The position numbers and the translations under genes are program-made. A stretch of 64,000 nt of DNA, taken from Barnesiella sp. WM24. GTDB taxonomy: Bacteria > Bacteroidota > Bacteroidia > Bacteroidales > Muribaculaceae. Position 1 is the first letter of the stretch, and every line of letters begins with the position of its first letter. The notes beneath the pieces are model-generated. The model worked only from the letters and a program-made list of their open reading frames with translations, was not told where the DNA came from and made no database searches. Of the stretch, positions 28,173 to 38,238 are shown in pieces. The stretch is taken from assembly GCF_004570975.1 (NCBI RefSeq), contig NZ_SPPC01000002.1, positions 124,001 to 188,000 on the forward strand, in the 5' to 3' direction.

Positions 28173-28205
28173 CAAATATAGATGAATTATTTACCCCCCC
28201 CCCAA
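28173..28205 (-). promoter_or_regulatory. Promoter with poly-G spacer
   Basis: Minus strand: TTG at 28205-28203, then nine further G and TAAATAATTCATC, then a perfect -7 box TATATTTG (28180-28173). The spacer is 22 bp with the present tract; loss of two or three G would bring it to the usual 19-20. Leader about 30 nt to the ATG at 28140. Confidence 0.6.
28194..28203 (-). repeat. Poly-G tract (10 G) inside a promoter spacer
   Basis: Ten consecutive C on the plus strand (G on the coding strand), among the longest homopolymers in the window. Placed between -33 and -7 of the DUF4595-like lipoprotein promoter. Confidence 0.85.
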
Positions 28206-28224
28206 GTTAAAATATGTTAATACG

Positions 28225-28262
28225 CAAACAAAAAAATATCGTGCCGACTACGACACGATATT
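28225..28262 (-). terminator. Rho-independent terminator after the Crp/Fnr gene
   Basis: On the minus strand AATATCGTG...CACGATATT (28254-28262 with 28235-28243) forms a nine-base perfect stem, followed by TTTTTTG. It is about 40 bp past the regulator's stop at 28301. Confidence 0.85.
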
Positions 28263-28300
28263 GGTTTATTCTATATCTACCCGACTGAACCTACACCCCG

Positions 28301-29002
28301 CTATCCGAATTTGCTTATCTTACGGAGTGCCGATTCATTTATAATCTTAATACGTCTTCCGTCGACGATGAGAATTTTCTCATTGACAAAACCGGAAAGT
28401 GTGCGTATGGCATTTGAAGTCGTCATATTGGATAGATTGGCGAGATCTTCACGCGCCATATAAATTTTTAGAGTCGCGTTATCATCTTCAAATCCGTAAC
28501 TCTCCCTCAGCGCAATCAAAGCTTCGGCAAGGCGACCGCGTATGTGCTTTTGTGTAAGATTGACAATCTTCGTGTCGGAGCCGCCGAGATTGCGCGACAG
28601 CTCGCGTATAAAGAACCAGGCAAGCTTTATATTGTTTTGAATAAGCTCCTTTACGACAGTCATGGGGACAGAGCCAAGCACAGAAGGCTCAAAAGCCGCA
28701 GCCGTCGACACGTATGCCTCCTCGGCAAAACATGCACGGTAGCCGAAGTATTGCACGGGGCGTATCAGGCGCAGTATCTGTTGCCTGCCTCCTATTCCGT
28801 CCTTATACAGCTTTACCTTGCCTTTAAGCAGACACCACAGAAACTCAGGCTCCTCGCCCTCGGCATATATTATCTGATTCTTTTTAAATGTATGGGTAGT
28901 AAAATTCTCGACGATGCGACGTTTTTCATCGCCGTCAAGAATTGACCATATTTCTGACAGGTCTTCCTGGATTACCTTTTCTAAAGTGCTTTTTTTAATC
29001 AT
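28301..29002 (-). CDS. Crp/Fnr-family transcriptional regulator
   Basis: 233 residues. N-terminal cyclic-nucleotide-binding-like beta-roll (IIYAEGEEPEFLWCLLKGKVKLYKDGIGGRQQILRLIRP), dimer helix, and C-terminal winged helix (MAREDLANLSNMTTSNAIRTLSGFVNEKILIVDGRRIKII). No FNR-type cysteine cluster is visible, so it does not look like an FeS oxygen sensor; the ligand is unknown. Monocistronic, with its own promoter (29039-29046) and terminator, divergent from aroE. Confidence 0.9.
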   Translation of the reverse strand: MIKKSTLEKVIQEDLSEIWSILDGDEKRRIVENFTTHTFKKNQIIYAEGEEPEFLWCLLKGKVKLYKDGIGGRQQILRLIRPVQYFGYRACFAEEAYVSTAAAFEPSVLGSVPMTVVKELIQNNIKLAWFFIRELSRNLGGSDTKIVNLTQKHIRGRLAEALIALRESYGFEDDNATLKIYMAREDLANLSNMTTSNAIRTLSGFVNEKILIVDGRRIKIINESALRKISKFG

Positions 29003-29038
29003 CTCAAGTGCCGTGTAGCAATGTTATAAAACATACGA

Positions 29039-29046
29039 CAAAGTTA
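29039..29046 (-). promoter_or_regulatory. -7 box of the Crp/Fnr gene
   Basis: Minus strand TAACTTTG, exact consensus, with a TTTG-like element about 18 nt upstream and a leader of some 35 nt. Confidence 0.55.
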
Positions 29047-29108
29047 CACAATTTTACTAATACACAAAAAAATTAGGCTCCATTAATAAATAATTCTGAC
29101 AATATGAT

Positions 29109-29116
29109 TAATTTTG
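29109..29116 (+). promoter_or_regulatory. -7 box of aroE
   Basis: TAATTTTG, exact consensus, 27 bp before the ATG at 29144. It overlaps the upstream TTG that would give a longer aroE reading, which argues for the ATG. Confidence 0.5.
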
Positions 29117-29143
29117 CAACACAACCAGAAAACATCACCGATT

Positions 29144-29899
29144 ATGGCAGACAAGAATGAACGTATATTTGGACTGATAGGTTATCCCCTGTCCCACTCC
29201 TTTTCCAAAAATTACTTCAACCAGAAGTTTCAGTCGGAAGGCATCAATGCCCGTTACCTCAACTTCGAGTTGCCCGACATCGGTGATTTAATGGAGGTAG
29301 TAGCCGAGTATCCCAATCTATGCGGACTCAATGTCACCATCCCCTATAAGGAGCAGGTGCTGCCCTATCTTGATTCAATTGACGACAACGCCAAAAAGAT
29401 AGGCGCGGTAAATGTAATCAAGATTGTTCACGACAACAACAACCTGAAGTTCAAAGGCTACAACTCTGACATAATCGGGTTCATGGACTCGATACGCTCA
29501 CTGCTCACCCCGGAGCGCAAAAAAGCGCTTGTGCTCGGCACAGGCGGAGCCGCGAAGGCTGTGTTCCAGGGGCTGATAAATCTCGGGATAGAACCGACCT
29601 ATGTGTCACGCAAGGCAGGAGAAGGCATACTGACATACAAAGACCTGTCGCCTGAAATAATGGAGTCACACACAGTGATTGTCAACACCACGCCGCTTGG
29701 CATGTATCCCCATGTCGAAGAGTGCCCCGATATTCCTTACAATCTGCTGACTCCGCTTCACCTATGCTACGACGTCGTCTACAATCCGGAGGAGACTATG
29801 TTCATGAAAAAAGCGGCGGAACATGGCGCCGAAACAAAAAACGGACTTGAGATGCTCCTTCTACAGGCTTTTGCCGCGTGGAAAATATGGAATGAATAA
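29144..29899 (+). CDS. aroE: Shikimate dehydrogenase
   Basis: 251 residues from the ATG at 29144. Reduces 3-dehydroshikimate to shikimate with NADPH in aromatic amino acid synthesis. Substrate-site SHSFSKN, catalytic lysine in NVTIPYKE, NADP-binding LGTGGAAKAV, and NTTPLGMYP are all in order, with the final GLEMLLLQAFAAWKIW. The start is chosen because a -7 box lies just ahead and the family begins at MxxxERxFGLIGYPL. Confidence 0.95.
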   Translation: MADKNERIFGLIGYPLSHSFSKNYFNQKFQSEGINARYLNFELPDIGDLMEVVAEYPNLCGLNVTIPYKEQVLPYLDSIDDNAKKIGAVNVIKIVHDNNNLKFKGYNSDIIGFMDSIRSLLTPERKKALVLGTGGAAKAVFQGLINLGIEPTYVSRKAGEGILTYKDLSPEIMESHTVIVNTTPLGMYPHVEECPDIPYNLLTPLHLCYDVVYNPEETMFMKKAAEHGAETKNGLEMLLLQAFAAWKIWNE

Positions 29900-29918
29900 A
29901 CCGCCTGGGCTATAAAAA

Positions 29919-31772
29919 TTGCGACCTCCCCTCTCCTACATCCCGCTACTCCCTGTAACAATAATCCTTGTCACGGCGATACTTATAATCAACCCGGTCG
30001 GCAAGGATTATCCCGACATTTTTCATGCCGATTCACAAAAGGCAATCGTAGAGAGCAACCTGACCAACGAATCTGGGCAACATATTGTCGTGGCGTTCAA
30101 CACCCTTGAATATGGCGACATCAAAGCCCGCCTTACAGTCCCCTCGACAGGAACGATGCTATCAATAGGCGACAGCGTTAAACTCAACGGCAAGCTGCAA
30201 AAACCGCGTCCCCGCACAAGCAAGGCTAACGACAACACATTCAGGCTAAGGACACAGGGGATAATATACCGTGGATTCACACCTCCCGACAGCATCTCAA
30301 TAACAGGAGCATCACACAACCTTTATTGGGAAATACGCCGCCTGCGACCTCTTGCCGGCGACATTTTTAAACGAAGCTCGCTATCTCCCCAGGCTTGTGA
30401 ATTTCTTACCGCCACAATCACAGGCGACACTTCCATACTCGCCGAAGACACCCGCCGGCTGTATTCCTCGGCAGGCGTGGCTCATATACTTGCCCTCAGC
30501 GGACTACATGTAGGCATCCTGGCTATCATAATCTCCATCGTGTTATTTCCGTTGCATCTATTCAGATTGCGCGACCTGAGGCTGACATTCACCATTGTGG
30601 CGCTTTGGGCATATGCCATCTTTACCGGCCTGTCCCCGTCGGTCACTCGCGCAGTAATCATGGCGACAGCCATAAGCGGAGGAGTGATGCTTCAGCGACG
30701 CTATTTCGGATTTAACGGACTCCTGCTCGCCGCTTGCGTGATCATCGTCTGCGACCCGCTCCAGATGTATCAGCCCGGATTTCAGATGTCATTTTTGGCA
30801 GCAGCCTCGATACTCGCCATAGCCCCCGCTGTCAACCGCATCAGTCGCAAAAACAAAGTGCTGTTTTATCTCGCGTCAACGGCAAGCGTCAGTGTGGCGG
30901 CGACCATAGGCACAGGCATAGTGTCAGCCTACTATTTCCATTCATTTCCCCTCTATTTCCTCTTCGCCAACATCCCTGTGTTGATATTATTGCCGTTTCT
31001 TATGGGTGCGGGCGTCATGCTGCTTGTCGCCGGGGCAGCAGGCGCCGACCCCTCGTGGCTATGCGCTTTCATCGACTTGCTCTATTCGGCAATACATTCA
31101 TTTGTATCATTCATCTCCAATCTCCCTAATGCAACCATCAACCACATCTATTTCCCGGCATGGGTAGCTGTGCCTTACTTTCTTACCGTCGCTTCGCTTA
31201 TCTCGGCGATATATCTGCGTAAACGCATATTCCGATACATCTGCCTGTCAATCGCGACAGCCACTTGCCTATGCTTCACTGTATCACAGCCGGCACATGC
31301 CGATGAAGAGATGTTTCTTACCTACGAGACATATTCCACCTCATGCCTTTACCGTCACCACGACAAAGCCTACCTGCTGACAACGGCAAAACCGCAGAAC
31401 GCCAAAAACCTTGTCGAAAACTATATGCTGACCTACAGCGACTACCTCGGCATCCATCACATCGACTCAATAATCATAGCACCCGATTCAGCAGTATTCG
31501 GCTCGGTGACAAGAATGTGCAGCCTGACTTTAATCGGAGAGAACCGCTATCTCACCGTAGCAGACAATGAGCTGCCCGACCCTGCCTGCGAGCCTCGCCC
31601 CACCCATGCCGTGATATGCCGTGGATTCAGAGGAGATGTCATTGACATCTACAGCCGGTATAGCCCCGACTCAATAATACTAAGCAATGACTTGCACCCG
31701 CGACGCCACAACCGCTATGCCGACTCTCTTGCCCTGCACGACATCCCGTTTCGCTCTCTGAAAGAATTGTAG
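29919..31772 (+). CDS. comEC: ComEC/Rec2-family competence membrane protein
   Basis: 617 residues with an N-terminal membrane segment, a soluble OB-like DUF4131 domain (about 30-130), and the Competence domain with many membrane helices; the signature LALSGLHVGILA and FTGLSPSVTRAVIMA with YQPGFQMSFLAAASILA are clear. The C-terminal ~130 residues lack the metallo-beta-lactamase domain of Bacillus ComEC, as is common in Bacteroidetes. In other species the protein forms the inner-membrane channel for single-stranded DNA uptake. A stop lies in frame at 29913-29915, so the first possible start is TTG at 29919; no ATG in this frame gives the N-terminal helix. Confidence 0.85.
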   Translation: MRPPLSYIPLLPVTIILVTAILIINPVGKDYPDIFHADSQKAIVESNLTNESGQHIVVAFNTLEYGDIKARLTVPSTGTMLSIGDSVKLNGKLQKPRPRTSKANDNTFRLRTQGIIYRGFTPPDSISITGASHNLYWEIRRLRPLAGDIFKRSSLSPQACEFLTATITGDTSILAEDTRRLYSSAGVAHILALSGLHVGILAIIISIVLFPLHLFRLRDLRLTFTIVALWAYAIFTGLSPSVTRAVIMATAISGGVMLQRRYFGFNGLLLAACVIIVCDPLQMYQPGFQMSFLAAASILAIAPAVNRISRKNKVLFYLASTASVSVAATIGTGIVSAYYFHSFPLYFLFANIPVLILLPFLMGAGVMLLVAGAAGADPSWLCAFIDLLYSAIHSFVSFISNLPNATINHIYFPAWVAVPYFLTVASLISAIYLRKRIFRYICLSIATATCLCFTVSQPAHADEEMFLTYETYSTSCLYRHHDKAYLLTTAKPQNAKNLVENYMLTYSDYLGIHHIDSIIIAPDSAVFGSVTRMCSLTLIGENRYLTVADNELPDPACEPRPTHAVICRGFRGDVIDIYSRYSPDSIILSNDLHPRRHNRYADSLALHDIPFRSLKEL

Positions 31773-31780
31773 TATATTTG
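31773..31780 (+). promoter_or_regulatory. -7 box of the argE-like gene
   Basis: TATATTTG, exact consensus, starting on the base after the comEC stop. Leader to the ATG at 31847 about 60 nt. Confidence 0.5.
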
Positions 31781-31846
31781 CATGCGGCATGCGCCTAAAC
31801 GCTTGCCGGAACACTCGCAAAAGACACAAACACATACTCTCAATAT

Positions 31847-32908
31847 ATGGATGAGCTATATTACCAGGCAATCGACTTGTTGAAAGAACTTATTTCCACC
31901 CCCTCGTTAAGCAGGGAAGAAGTGCATGCCGCCGATATAATCCAGCGTCACCTAATGACAAACGGACACTCGCCAAACCGTCACGGCAACAACGTATGGG
32001 CTGTAGCTCCCGGCTACGACCCGTCACTTCCCACATTGCTTCTCAACTCCCATATTGACACTGTAAAACCGGCGGCAGGATGGACGTGCGACCCGTTCAA
32101 ACCGGAAGAGGATGAAGAAGGACGCATATACGGGCTCGGCAGCAACGACGCCGGAGCCTCATTGGTCTCGCTAATCTCGACATTCCTTTACATGTCGGAA
32201 ATGCCGCGGTCCTACAACCTTATAATGCTCGCCTCGGCAGAAGAGGAGATAAGCGGCAAAAACGGCATCGAGTCAGTCATCCCGCTACTCCCCCGCGTAG
32301 ACCTCGCAATCGTGGGCGAACCGACAGGCATGAACCCGGCAATCGCCGAAAAAGGGCTTATGGTGCTTGACGCCGAAGTCTATGGCGTAGCCGGCCACGC
32401 AGCCCGCGATGAAGGCGACAATGCCATATACCATGCCGCCGACGCCATATACACGCTCAAGAACCTGCGCCTGCCGGTAGTGTCGGAACTGCTCGGACAT
32501 GTAAAAATCAGCGTCACGCAAATCAATGCCGGAACCCAGCACAATGTCGTGCCCGACCTGTGCAAGATGGTGGTTGACGTGCGCACAACCGACGCCTATA
32601 CCAATGCAGAGACACTTGAGCTGATACGCGCTGCCGTGCCGGAATGTAGGTTCACGCCACGCTCGACGCGCCTTAACCCCTCACACATATCACCCGACCA
32701 CGTGATTGTCCGGCGCCTCAAGATGCTCGGATATGTCCCATTCGGCTCCCCGACATTAAGCGACCAGGCTCTCATGCCCTGGACGTCAGTAAAAATAGGT
32801 CCCGGACAGTCATCCCGCTCCCACACCGCCGATGAATTTATCTTCACGTCAGAAATACGCGAAGCTATTGCCACCTATACCCGCATACTCTCAGGGCTAA
32901 ATCTTTAG
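31847..32908 (+). CDS. argE: M20-family deacylase, ArgE-like
   Basis: 353 residues of the M20/DapE-ArgE metallopeptidase family. Metal ligands and catalysis are visible: LLNSHIDTVKP (His-x-Asp), LGSNDAGASL (bridging Asp), SAEEEISGKNG (catalytic Glu-Glu), GEPTGM, and the final SSRSHTADEF His. In Bacteroides the arginine route runs through N-succinyl- or N-acetyl-ornithine and -citrulline, and this gene family supplies the deacylase; that substrate here is an inference. No signal peptide, so cytoplasmic. No other arginine genes are in the window. Confidence 0.85.
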   Translation: MDELYYQAIDLLKELISTPSLSREEVHAADIIQRHLMTNGHSPNRHGNNVWAVAPGYDPSLPTLLLNSHIDTVKPAAGWTCDPFKPEEDEEGRIYGLGSNDAGASLVSLISTFLYMSEMPRSYNLIMLASAEEEISGKNGIESVIPLLPRVDLAIVGEPTGMNPAIAEKGLMVLDAEVYGVAGHAARDEGDNAIYHAADAIYTLKNLRLPVVSELLGHVKISVTQINAGTQHNVVPDLCKMVVDVRTTDAYTNAETLELIRAAVPECRFTPRSTRLNPSHISPDHVIVRRLKMLGYVPFGSPTLSDQALMPWTSVKIGPGQSSRSHTADEFIFTSEIREAIATYTRILSGLNL

Positions 32909-32909
32909 A

Positions 32910-32941
32910 TTTGCATTATTTGTCACTTTTGTGTAACTTTG
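32910..32941 (+). promoter_or_regulatory. Promoter of parE
   Basis: TTTG (32910-32913), 20-bp spacer, TAACTTTG (32934-32941): a full Bacteroidetes promoter, with a leader of about 25-30 nt to the ATG at 32975. Confidence 0.7.
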
Positions 32942-32974
32942 TAAGAATAATCTTAAAAGCCTTGACTACGCGAC

Positions 32975-34915
32975 ATGAGTGACACCAGCGACATCACATT
33001 ACAGGAAGAAGAAAACGAAAACAAGCCGGTCAACTATTCCGGCGACGACATAAAGACGCTCGACTGGAAAGAGCATATACGCCTGCGACCCGGTATGTAT
33101 ATCGGCAAGCTCGGTGACGGCTCTCAGAATGACGACGGCATATATGTGCTTCTCAAAGAAGTGCTTGACAACGCCATTGACGAATACATGATGGGGTTTG
33201 GCAAGCAGGTAGATGTCACAGTCACCGATGCAACCGTGTCAGTAAGAGACTACGGCAGGGGCATCCCGCTCGACAAGCTCATAGACGTATCGTCGAAAAT
33301 GAACACCGGTGCGAAATATGATTCCAAGGCGTTCAAGAAATCGGTAGGTCTAAACGGTGTCGGCATAAAGGCGGTCAATGCATTGTCGACCGACTTCATA
33401 ATAACAAGCGCACGCGACGGTCAGGCGCGCACCATCGAATACAGCTGCGGAAATGTAATCAACGACAGCGGCATAGTGGCAAGTGACGAGCCGAGCGGGA
33501 CATTGGTCAGGTTCACCCCCGACAACTCGATATTCCGCGACTATCACTACCACGAAGAGTATATCGTGCAGCTTGTAAAAAACTATACATTCCTGAACAC
33601 CGGGCTGTCGATATATCTCAACGGCAAGCGCTATTACTCGCGCAACGGCCTGCTCGACCTGCTAAGGGAGAACCTCACGACCGAGCCGCTCTACCCCATC
33701 ATTCACCTGAAAGGCGATGATATCGAGGCTGTAATCACCCACACAAAGCAGTTTGGCGAAGAATACTATTCTTTTGTCAACGGGCAGCACACAACTCAGG
33801 GAGGCACCCACCTCACAGCGTTCCGTGAATCTGTGTCACGTACAATCAAGGAATATTTCGGCAAAAACTTTGAATATTCCGACATTCGCGGCGGAATGGT
33901 CGCTGCAATCTCGATAAAAGTCGAGGAGCCGGTATTTGAATCTCAGACAAAGACCAAACTGGGCTCACGCGACATGGGACCTAACGGGCCTACCGTGGCA
34001 AAATTCATAGGCGACTTTATCAAGAAAGAGCTTGACAATTATCTTCACATAGACCTCACCACAGCCGACATCCTGCTGAAAAAGATACAGGAAAACGAAC
34101 GCGAGCGCAAAGCAATGGCAGGCGTCACCAAAGCAGTGAGGGAAAAAGCGAAGAAATTTGCCATCCACAACAAAAAACTTCTTGACTGCCGCACCCACCT
34201 CTGTGACGTGAAAGGCGATGAAGACAAAAAACTCGCTTCGTCAATATTCATCACCGAGGGTGACTCGGCTGCAGGGTCAATCACTAAAATTCGTGATGTC
34301 GACACACAAGCCGTGTTCTCTCTCCGCGGAAAACCGCTGAACACCTACGGAATGCCGCTTGTGGATGTCTACAAAAACGATGAGTTCGCGCTCCTTCGCG
34401 CGGCACTGAACATCGAGGAAAGCATCGACGACCTGCGCTATAACAAGGTGATAATCGCGACCGATGCCGACGTTGACGGAATGCATATCAGGCTTCTGCT
34501 TCTCACATACTTCCTTCAGTTTTTCCCCGACCTGATAAAAAAAGGACATGTCTACGTGCTTCAGACTCCTCTTTTCAGAGTGAGAAACGGAAAAACGACA
34601 AGGCGCATAGGGAAAAAAGCGGCAAAGGGCGCAACCGACGAGACTTATTATTGTTATAATGACGAAGAGCGTATCGAAGCAATCAACAAGCTCGGAGCCA
34701 ACGCCGAAATCACCCGATTCAAGGGTCTCGGTGAAATCTCGCCCGAAGAGTTCCGCGGATTCATCGGTCCCGACATCAGGCTTGACCGCGTGACCCTACG
34801 CAAAGAAGATGCCGTAGCCGAGCTACTGGAGTTTTACATGGGTAAAAACACAGTCGAACGCCAAAACTTTATTATTGACAATCTCGTAATCGAAGATGAC
34901 TCACAAATCTCTTGA
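32975..34915 (+). CDS. parE: DNA topoisomerase IV subunit B
   Basis: 646 residues of the type IIA topoisomerase B subunit. GHKL ATPase motifs: [42 protein letters not shown] motifs: [11 protein letters not shown] and [14 protein letters not shown]; and the ending with IEDDSQIS. The lack of the C-terminal extra domain of some GyrB proteins and the long distance to any gyrA/parC fit the Bacteroidales ParE. The 3' end overlaps coaD by 20 bp in another frame. Confidence 0.92.
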   Translation: MSDTSDITLQEEENENKPVNYSGDDIKTLDWKEHIRLRPGMYIGKLGDGSQNDDGIYVLLKEVLDNAIDEYMMGFGKQVDVTVTDATVSVRDYGRGIPLDKLIDVSSKMNTGAKYDSKAFKKSVGLNGVGIKAVNALSTDFIITSARDGQARTIEYSCGNVINDSGIVASDEPSGTLVRFTPDNSIFRDYHYHEEYIVQLVKNYTFLNTGLSIYLNGKRYYSRNGLLDLLRENLTTEPLYPIIHLKGDDIEAVITHTKQFGEEYYSFVNGQHTTQGGTHLTAFRESVSRTIKEYFGKNFEYSDIRGGMVAAISIKVEEPVFESQTKTKLGSRDMGPNGPTVAKFIGDFIKKELDNYLHIDLTTADILLKKIQENERERKAMAGVTKAVREKAKKFAIHNKKLLDCRTHLCDVKGDEDKKLASSIFITEGDSAAGSITKIRDVDTQAVFSLRGKPLNTYGMPLVDVYKNDEFALLRAALNIEESIDDLRYNKVIIATDADVDGMHIRLLLLTYFLQFFPDLIKKGHVYVLQTPLFRVRNGKTTRRIGKKAAKGATDETYYCYNDEERIEAINKLGANAEITRFKGLGEISPEEFRGFIGPDIRLDRVTLRKEDAVAELLEFYMGKNTVERQNFIIDNLVIEDDSQIS

Positions 34916-35366
34916 ACGCATAGCCATATACCCGGGCACATTCGACCCCTTCACCATAGGACACCTGTCGATTGTGGAGCGCGGGTTGCAGATATTTGAT
35001 AAAATAATCATTGCCGTCGGCATCAATGACGCAAAAAGGTGTTACAAACCGACGGAAGTGCGTGTGCGCCACATCAAGAAAGCCATGGCGAGAGAACCGC
35101 GCGTAGAAGTGGTAAGCTACGACGGATTGACCGTCGACATAGCTCGCAGGCATAATGCCGGGTTTATACTCCGCGGCGTCAGGACTGTCGCCGACTACGA
35201 GTATGAGCGCAATCTCGCCTATGCCAACCGACGCATCTCCGGAATAGAGACCGTGCTGCTGTACACGCTGCCCGAGTTGCAATATGTCAGCTCCACCATG
35301 GTGCGCGACCTTGACCGGTGTGGCTACGACATAAGCCAGTTTGTCCCTGAATCAGAATCACTATAA
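34896..35366 (+). CDS. coaD: Phosphopantetheine adenylyltransferase
   Basis: 156 residues, the usual family length. Makes dephospho-CoA from 4'-phosphopantetheine and ATP. The nucleotidyltransferase signature is [16 protein letters not shown] (TxGH), with [20 protein letters not shown] and [10 protein letters not shown] (the ISSTxVR motif). Translationally coupled to parE (overlap of 20 bp) and followed 11 bp later by the protease gene. Confidence 0.96.
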   Translation: MTHKSLERIAIYPGTFDPFTIGHLSIVERGLQIFDKIIIAVGINDAKRCYKPTEVRVRHIKKAMAREPRVEVVSYDGLTVDIARRHNAGFILRGVRTVADYEYERNLAYANRRISGIETVLLYTLPELQYVSSTMVRDLDRCGYDISQFVPESESL

Positions 35367-35377
35367 CACACCGATAA

Positions 35378-36973
35378 ATGAAAAAGTCACTATACCTGAT
35401 TATATCGCTCCTGGGCGTGGCGTTTACACTTAAAGCAGCGGGATTTGAGCTTACCGCCGACCGCAAGCTGCAATATGCCGAGGGGATAATATCCACCTAC
35501 TATGTCGATGATGTAAACCGCGACACGATTGTTGACGAGGCAATCAAGGCTATGCTTAAAACCCTTGACCCGCACTCGCTCTATACCTCACCCGAGGAGA
35601 CACGGGAATTCACCGAACCGCTGACCGGAAATTTCAGCGGAATAGGCATCCAGTTCAATATTGCCACGACCGACACGCTTTATGTCATCCAGACCATTGC
35701 CGGCGGTCCGTCAGAAAAGGTCGGCATCCTTCCGGGCGACAGAATAATCGAGGTCAACGACACCCTCATCGCCGGAGTAAAGATGAAAAACTCGGAAGTA
35801 ATGAAGCGATTGCGCGGTCCGAAAGGCACGACAGTCAATGTCAAGGTGCTGCGCCACGGTGTCGACAAACTCATTGACTTCAGCATAACCCGTGACGACA
35901 TACCCATTTACAGCATTGACGCGGCATATATGGCTGACCCTGAGACAGGCTATATCAGGATCTCTCAGTTTGCAGAAAAGACGCCGAAGGAATTTGACGA
36001 AGCGCTTGACAAACTGCGCAAACAAGGCATGAAGAACCTGATTATCGACCTGCAGGATAATGGAGGCGGATACTTGAATGCGGCAACCGAGCTTGCCAAC
36101 CATTTTCTAAAAAAAGGCGACCTCATCGTCTACACCGAAGCCCTGCGCACACCAAGTTTCAGCCATAAGGCGGAAAAAGACGGTGATTTCACCAAAGGCA
36201 GGGTCGTAGTCCTGGTCAATAACTATTCAGCCTCGGCAAGCGAAATCCTTTCCGGAGCGCTTCAAGACCATGACCGCGGTGTCATAGTCGGACGCCGCAC
36301 CTTTGGCAAGGGACTTGTACAGCGCCCGTTCCCCTTCCCCGACGGGTCAATGATACGCCTGACAATCTCGCGCTATCACACACCCTCCGGAAGATGCATA
36401 CAGAAGCCTTACACAAAAGGCGATCTTGACGATTACCACAGCGACATGAAGCATCGTTTCGAGTCAGGAGAACTCATGCACTCCGACTCTATACACCTTC
36501 CCGACTCGTTAAAATTCATAACATTAAAGACTCACCGTCCAGTATATGGCGGAGGAGGCATAATGCCCGACAAGTTTGTACCGCTTGACACCATGTGGTA
36601 CACCCCCTACTACCGCGATGTCCTTGCCAAAGGCATCATCTATAAATGGGCGCTATCATATATGGATGCTCACCGCGGAGAACTTTCCGCGACATATCCT
36701 ACGGAGGTGGAGTTTGCGGAAAAATTTGAGGTGTCGCCGGAAATTATGCAGCAGGTCATCGACAGAGCCACCGACGAGGGCATTACGTATGATGAAGAGC
36801 AATATGCCAAAAGCAGCACCTACATGAAGTCGCTGCTGAAAGCACTGCTTGCGCGCGACCTGTTTGAAAACGGTTCCTACTTCCGCATAATGAATGAGCT
36901 GAACCCCATCTATGTGGAAGGGCTGAGGCTCATCAACCAACCAAAAGAATATAACGAACTATTGAACCGATGA
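35378..36973 (+). CDS. C-terminal processing protease, S41 family
   Basis: 531 residues with an N-terminal signal/anchor (MKKSLYLIISLLGVAFTLKA), a PDZ domain (about 85-165, IAGGPSEKVGILPGDRIIEV) and the S41 catalytic core. The nucleophile serine is in YSASASEILSG and the general-base lysine in FGKGLVQRP. A C-terminal ~150-residue helical extension is typical for Bacteroidales CtpA-like proteases. It acts in the periplasm on unfolded or tail-tagged proteins. Overlaps hflX by 4 bp. Confidence 0.92.
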   Translation: MKKSLYLIISLLGVAFTLKAAGFELTADRKLQYAEGIISTYYVDDVNRDTIVDEAIKAMLKTLDPHSLYTSPEETREFTEPLTGNFSGIGIQFNIATTDTLYVIQTIAGGPSEKVGILPGDRIIEVNDTLIAGVKMKNSEVMKRLRGPKGTTVNVKVLRHGVDKLIDFSITRDDIPIYSIDAAYMADPETGYIRISQFAEKTPKEFDEALDKLRKQGMKNLIIDLQDNGGGYLNAATELANHFLKKGDLIVYTEALRTPSFSHKAEKDGDFTKGRVVVLVNNYSASASEILSGALQDHDRGVIVGRRTFGKGLVQRPFPFPDGSMIRLTISRYHTPSGRCIQKPYTKGDLDDYHSDMKHRFESGELMHSDSIHLPDSLKFITLKTHRPVYGGGGIMPDKFVPLDTMWYTPYYRDVLAKGIIYKWALSYMDAHRGELSATYPTEVEFAEKFEVSPEIMQQVIDRATDEGITYDEEQYAKSSTYMKSLLKALLARDLFENGSYFRIMNELNPIYVEGLRLINQPKEYNELLNR

Positions 36974-38214
36974 AAGAAAATATCATAAGCAAAGAGACTT
37001 CAGAAAAGACAGTTCTTGTAGGTCTCATAACCCCTCGGCAGAACGAGGCAAAAGCCAATGAATATCTCGACGAGCTTGAATTTCTCGCCGACACCGCCGG
37101 CGCGGTAACCGAGAAAAAATTTCTCCAGCGCGTCGAATACCCCAACCCGCGCACATTTGTCGGGAAAGGCAAGCTGGATGAAATAAAGGAATATGTCGAA
37201 AACAATGACATAGGGCTCGTCATTTTTGACGATGACCTCTCGACAAAGCAGGTGGCAAATCTTGAACGCGAACTACAGGTAAAGATTCTTGACCGCACAA
37301 GCCTTATCCTCGACATATTTGCAAAACGCGCACAGACGGCAAACGCCAAGACTCAGGTAGAGCTTGCCCAGTATCAGTATCTGCTTCCGCGACTGACTCG
37401 AATGTGGACCCACCTCGAACGCCAGCGCGGAGGTATCGGTATGCGTGGTCCCGGTGAAACTCAGATTGAGACCGACCGACGCATAATCCTTGACAAAATC
37501 TCCCGACTGAAAGACGAGCTGGAGAGCATTGACAGGCAGAAATCAATACAGCGCAAAAATAGAGGCAAGCTGACCCGCGTGGCTCTCGTAGGCTACACCA
37601 ATGTCGGCAAGTCAACCCTGATGAACCTGCTGAGCAAGAGCGACGTGTTTGCCGAAAACAAGCTTTTCGCCACTCTTGACACTACTGTAAGGAAAGTGAT
37701 TATCGACAATCTGCCGTTTCTTCTCACCGACACCGTAGGCTTTATCCGCAAACTCCCCACCCATCTTGTCAATTCCTTTAAGTCGACCCTTGACGAGGTG
37801 AGAGACGCTGACATTCTTGTCCATGTCGTCGACATCAGTCACCCACAGTTTGAGGAGCAGATTGAAGTTGTGGAAAAGACTCTCAATGAAATATGTGGAG
37901 AGCATAACGACAAGAAACATATCCTTGTATTCAACAAGGTCGACGCATTCACCTATAAGCCGAAGGATGACGATGACCTTACGCCTGCCACTCGTGAAAA
38001 CCTTTCTCTCGACGACTTAAAAGCCTCGTGGATGGCTAAGATGAATGACAATTGTGTGTTCATCTCGGCAAAAAAGCAGATAAACATCGACGAATTGAAG
38101 GCTATGCTTTACGAGAAGGCTAAAGAGGTACATCTGACCCGCTTCCCCTATAATGACTTCCTTTTCCAGAAATATGACGAGGAAGATGATGCCACACCCG
38201 ACGATACAAAATAA
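36970..38214 (+). CDS. hflX: Ribosome-associated GTPase HflX
   Basis: 414 residues. The N-terminal HflX domain (VEYPNPRTFVGKGKLDEIKEYV, IFDDDLSTKQVANLERELQVKILDRTSLILDIFAKRA) and the glycine-rich GIGMRGPGETQIETDRR precede a GTPase domain with G1 GYTNVGKST, G3 DTVGFI and G4 NKVDAF. In other bacteria HflX splits stalled 70S ribosomes under stress. The start overlaps the stop of the protease gene. Confidence 0.94.
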   Translation: MKENIISKETSEKTVLVGLITPRQNEAKANEYLDELEFLADTAGAVTEKKFLQRVEYPNPRTFVGKGKLDEIKEYVENNDIGLVIFDDDLSTKQVANLERELQVKILDRTSLILDIFAKRAQTANAKTQVELAQYQYLLPRLTRMWTHLERQRGGIGMRGPGETQIETDRRIILDKISRLKDELESIDRQKSIQRKNRGKLTRVALVGYTNVGKSTLMNLLSKSDVFAENKLFATLDTTVRKVIIDNLPFLLTDTVGFIRKLPTHLVNSFKSTLDEVRDADILVHVVDISHPQFEEQIEVVEKTLNEICGEHNDKKHILVFNKVDAFTYKPKDDDDLTPATRENLSLDDLKASWMAKMNDNCVFISAKKQINIDELKAMLYEKAKEVHLTRFPYNDFLFQKYDEEDDATPDDTK

Positions 38215-38238
38215 ATAACCGACTTATAACCAATCATC

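Noticed and set aside
28141-28300. Invertible promoter
   Set aside because: Bacteroidales often use them, so I looked for inverted repeats bracketing a promoter here; only the regulator's terminator hairpin is present.
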